A stretch of DNA of 64,000 nucleotides, taken from NCBI RefSeq assembly GCF_020829665.1, contig NZ_JAIVFT010000005.1:32710-96709 (forward strand), given 5' to 3'. Origin of the DNA: Nostoc sp. CHAB 5824 (GTDB lineage Bacteria > Cyanobacteriota > Cyanobacteriia > Cyanobacteriales > Nostocaceae). Under the pieces are notes generated by a model, which ran no database searches, was not told the origin of the DNA, and worked only from the letters and a program-made list of their open reading frames with translations. Below are positions 61,990-64,000 of the stretch, piece after piece. Positions within the stretch are counted from its first letter, which is position 1. The number at the start of each line of letters is the position of its first letter. The position numbers were made by a program, and so were the translations under genes.

Positions 61990-62451
61990 TTAAATTGATT
62001 TTTCCATGATAAAATTTATCAGTTTTTGCTCTCTACGTTTTACTTCTTGCTGTTTCACAACAGTAAAGTTATGGTTTTCAAAAAAAGGTTTAGCTGTAAT
62101 ACTGGCTTCTGTAAATAACTTTTGAATTCCTAAAGACTTTGCTTTTGATTCAAGCTGTTCTAAGATTTTCTTTCCAATCCCTTTTCTTTGAAAATCTTTA
62201 TGACAGTAAAAACGGTCAATATGTCCATTAGCCTCTAATTCCCCAAAACCAATAATTTTACCCTGCTCCTCTGCTACATAAGTAAACTTACTTGCTAAAG
62301 CTTTAATCCAAACGTCAATATCCATATTTGCTGGTGCCCAAGCATTTACTTGTTCTTGTGTGTAATCGTTAATATTCACCTCATGAACCGTGTCGTAAAA
62401 CAATTTCATAATTTCTTCGGTATCAGCTATTTCGTATATTCTTAATCTCAT
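61990..62451 (-). CDS. GNAT family N-acetyltransferase
   Basis: 153 residues from the ATG at 62451 (MRLRIYEIADTEEIMKLFYD); an in-frame TTG 7 codons upstream is less likely. The GNAT fold is clear: TEEIMKLFYDTVHEV, FTYVAEEQGKIIGFGELEAN, then HIDRFYCHKDFQRKGIGKKI with the acetyl-CoA-binding Q/RxxGxG/A loop, and FFENHNFTVVKQQEVK near the end. It is similar in size to PA4866-type or YafP-like enzymes. The acceptor is unknown. AT-rich, with no partner genes. Confidence 0.85.
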   Translation of the reverse strand: MRLRIYEIADTEEIMKLFYDTVHEVNINDYTQEQVNAWAPANMDIDVWIKALASKFTYVAEEQGKIIGFGELEANGHIDRFYCHKDFQRKGIGKKILEQLESKAKSLGIQKLFTEASITAKPFFENHNFTVVKQQEVKRREQKLINFIMEKSI

Positions 62452-62640
62452 AAGGAAGGTAACTAATGACAAATAACTCTAGTAGAAATATTATCAGCAC
62501 TGGCGGGTCTACTTCAGTTTCCGAGTGCAGTCCTTTCCGCTTATAAAGCAGAATTCATCAAATTAAATTTTGTATAGTACAAATATACTAATTAACTGTT
62601 AAAATGCCTTAAAAGTCAGCTAGCCAAGCTTTGAGGTAGT

Positions 62641-63147
62641 ATGAAAAAAATCCAAGACACAGACAAAAAGCCTATTTTGCTGAAAGTTTCGCTGTTGCAA
62701 CCTACATCTGTAACTACTGCTATAGCGCCACTGCAACCCCAAGAGGAAAAAATCATCAGTGAACGGGAGCGTTTGATAACACAAGTCGAACGCGTCAATC
62801 AGATCGCAGGAGAGCTAGAAGCAGCGATATTAGAGTTGAAAGCGATCGCCAACACACTGAATACTCAAAAACGTTACCCATTCTTGATGAAGCAGCTATG
62901 CAAAAATATTTGTCAGTATTTCGCAGTTAGCGTCCCTTGGGTGAAACGAAAGTCTGACGAATCATTTATTCTAACGACGCGAAAAGTTGATTTATTCCGA
63001 GCTGAAAGGGAAGCTACACTGCTAGCACAGCAACTCCGTCAGCAAACCAAAAAAAGATTGGCATCGCAGAGACATAGAAAAAACAAGAATGGGTCTGAGG
63101 CTGACACAAAACACTTGTTCAAAAAGGTATTAGTCAACAAATCTTAA
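62641..63147 (+). CDS. Hypothetical protein (168 aa) with coiled coil
   Basis: I recognise no family. Residues about 38-80 form a likely coiled coil (EEKIISERERLITQVERVNQ, IAGELEAAILELKAIANTL). Two cysteines lie in LMKQLCKNICQYFAVSV (about 87-91). The C-terminal half is very basic (RQQTKKRLASQRHRKNKN), suggesting nucleic-acid or membrane-surface contact. There is no signal peptide. It starts with ATG at 62641 after a short AT-rich gap (GAGGTAGT upstream). No evident operon. Confidence 0.6.
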   Translation: MKKIQDTDKKPILLKVSLLQPTSVTTAIAPLQPQEEKIISERERLITQVERVNQIAGELEAAILELKAIANTLNTQKRYPFLMKQLCKNICQYFAVSVPWVKRKSDESFILTTRKVDLFRAEREATLLAQQLRQQTKKRLASQRHRKNKNGSEADTKHLFKKVLVNKS

Positions 63148-63371
63148 AATTATCAACATTCAAGGGCAGATCATCCCTGAGGTTGTAACAGTTATGCTGA
63201 TTGAAGTGGCAGAAGGAACTTTTTCCTCAAAATTGCTTACCATACTGCCATAGCTAATTGCAACCATATTTGGTGGCAATGAGGCAAAGCTGCCCTAAGA
63301 TTTGCACTTCCGTAAAACCAGAGTGTAACATCAGGGAAAATCAATCAGCGCACAGAAGAGGTAAAAAGAAG

Positions 63372-63698
63372 GTGTTAAAAACACTTTTAGTGATTGCCGT
63401 TGGTTTTTTACCGTCTCTGATTTCCCTGTGGGTGATCCGCAAAACCTATGCGCGATCGCGCTTACGGATGAGGCAAGCAGCCATGAATTTTTCAGCGGTG
63501 CAGGGACGGCAAAACGTCAGACTTGTAGAAGGCGATCGCTATTATTTAGAAGGGGTAGGCTACCTGATTGGCGATATCAGCTGTAAATTTAATGCCCGAT
63601 CTGGGTACATGCGTTGTGCTGTCAATCCCTACGGCCCATGTAATGGTTGCCGTCACTACGAACCCAAGGGATTAGCTAGTAATGAAAAAGGATCTTAA
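63372..63698 (+). CDS. DUF6464 family protein
   Basis: 108 residues from the GTG at 63372 (VLKTLLVIAVGFLPSLISLW); the frame is open to 63258, but that extension is polar and cysteine-rich and precedes the natural membrane anchor. One N-terminal span (about 3-22), then a basic RKTYARSRLRMRQAAMNFS, and the conserved block YYLEGVGYLIGDISCKFNAR, SGYMRCAVNPYGPCNGCRHY with four cysteines (a possible metal or disulfide site). The pattern is that of DUF6464 proteins of cyanobacteria. The function is unknown. Confidence 0.75.
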   Translation: MLKTLLVIAVGFLPSLISLWVIRKTYARSRLRMRQAAMNFSAVQGRQNVRLVEGDRYYLEGVGYLIGDISCKFNARSGYMRCAVNPYGPCNGCRHYEPKGLASNEKGS

Positions 63699-63842
63699 TA
63701 AATTTTACCTGTTTAATACTCAAACAATCTCAAATTACTGAAGAAGGGAAAGGGGAGACTGGGGAAAGAGCAATTTATCAAAGCTTCCATTAACCGATGC
63801 CCTAAACTAAGCCTACCCTTCACCCTAGAGAAAATGCTGCAA

Positions 63843-64000
63843 CTATGGACCAGTATTCACATAAAGTGCATTATCGGTTCCAAGAGCGGCACAGATAACT
63901 TGATTTGTACCTAAGGAAGCACAACTAGGATCTGAAGTGTATGTACCTCCTAGACCCTGAATCCCAGTCCACGAACTGCCATTAAACCGATTCACATAAG
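63843..64000 (-). CDS. C-terminal end of a beta-propeller-type repeat protein
   Basis: The last 52 codons of a gene entering from the right edge: YVNRFNGSSWTGIQGLGGTY, then TSDPSCASLGTNQVICAALG and TDNALYVNTGP before the stop at 63843-63845. The W-x-G-I/W-x-x-L-G-G ... S-D-P-S/A ... G-T-D-N-A-L-Y pattern is that of PLL-like (fucolectin-type) or similar seven-bladed propeller repeats; two cysteines in the blade could pair. Such proteins are usually secreted sugar-binding or adhesive proteins. Only this last blade is visible, so the call is tentative. Confidence 0.6.
   Translation of the reverse strand, partial: YVNRFNGSSWTGIQGLGGTYTSDPSCASLGTNQVICAALGTDNALYVNTGP

Noticed and set aside
1..64000. 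tRNA, rRNA, complete insertion sequences, prophage or replication origin
   Set aside because: I searched by eye for T-loop sequences, transposase motifs and clustered DnaA-like boxes and found none that hold up; a covariance search for RNAs would be decisive.

Overview
The window is a chromosomal stretch from a filamentous, probably heterocyst-forming (Nostoc-like) cyanobacterium. Pointers are psbI (photosystem II), a Ycf51 protein, a DUF3769 outer-membrane protein, a lumenal pentapeptide protein, multi-GAF and multi-PAS sensor kinases, many GCGATCGC (HIP1) octamers, heptamer tandem repeats and small dispersed palindromic repeats. I saw no tRNA, rRNA, CRISPR array or complete insertion sequence.

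Layout. 0-17.8 kb is core envelope and photosynthesis material: the start of an alpha-glucan phosphorylase, a hexapeptide acyltransferase, psbI (38 aa), a DUF3769/LptD-like protein, a small outer-membrane barrel, the lipid II flippase MurJ, a four-GAF histidine kinase with cyanobacteriochrome-like cysteine motifs, a pentapeptide lipoprotein-like lumenal protein, an LCP cell-wall ligase and a mannose-1-phosphate guanylyltransferase whose reading frame carries an in-frame palindromic repeat. 18-34 kb holds an AarF/UbiB kinase, an ABC-2 exporter pair, a Ser/Thr kinase, a bestrophin, a VOC protein, an LRAT-fold protein, a broken FAD oxidoreductase, a YaaW-like protein, an O-antigen-ligase-like protein and Ycf51. 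A gene-poor stretch at 26.3-27.3 kb contains several T-tailed hairpins on the plus strand with no plus-strand gene to terminate, and looks like a small-RNA array.

37.4-44.1 kb is an arsenic island: arsR, a PstS-type periplasmic protein, the ArsJ-associated GAPDH, arsJ, acr3, arsI and arsC, with ArsR-type operators (ATCAA-N6-TTGAT) before pstS and before the GAPDH. It handles arsenate (reduction by ArsC, or conversion by GAPDH to an arseno-phosphoglycerate exported by ArsJ), arsenite (Acr3) and methylarsenite (ArsI). A dehydrogenase/aminotransferase pair lies directly upstream.

44-54 kb holds a 1364-residue hybrid kinase with an upstream XRE regulator, a PlsC-like acyltransferase, a glutathionyl-hydroquinone reductase and a transketolase. 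54-62 kb is an accessory zone of LysR regulators and small redox or SnoaL-fold proteins. In it a quinone oxidoreductase gene is frameshifted by a 7-bp tandem duplication, a paralogue remnant precedes an F420-reductase-like gene, and a GC-rich SnoaL gene lies between two attC-like sites with the geometry of an integron cassette. The window ends with a GNAT enzyme, two small cyanobacterial proteins and the end of a beta-propeller-type gene.

Three copies of a ~115-bp miniature inverted-repeat element lie at 10.1, 32.2 and 42.9 kb. One of them creates a false N-terminal extension on murJ.
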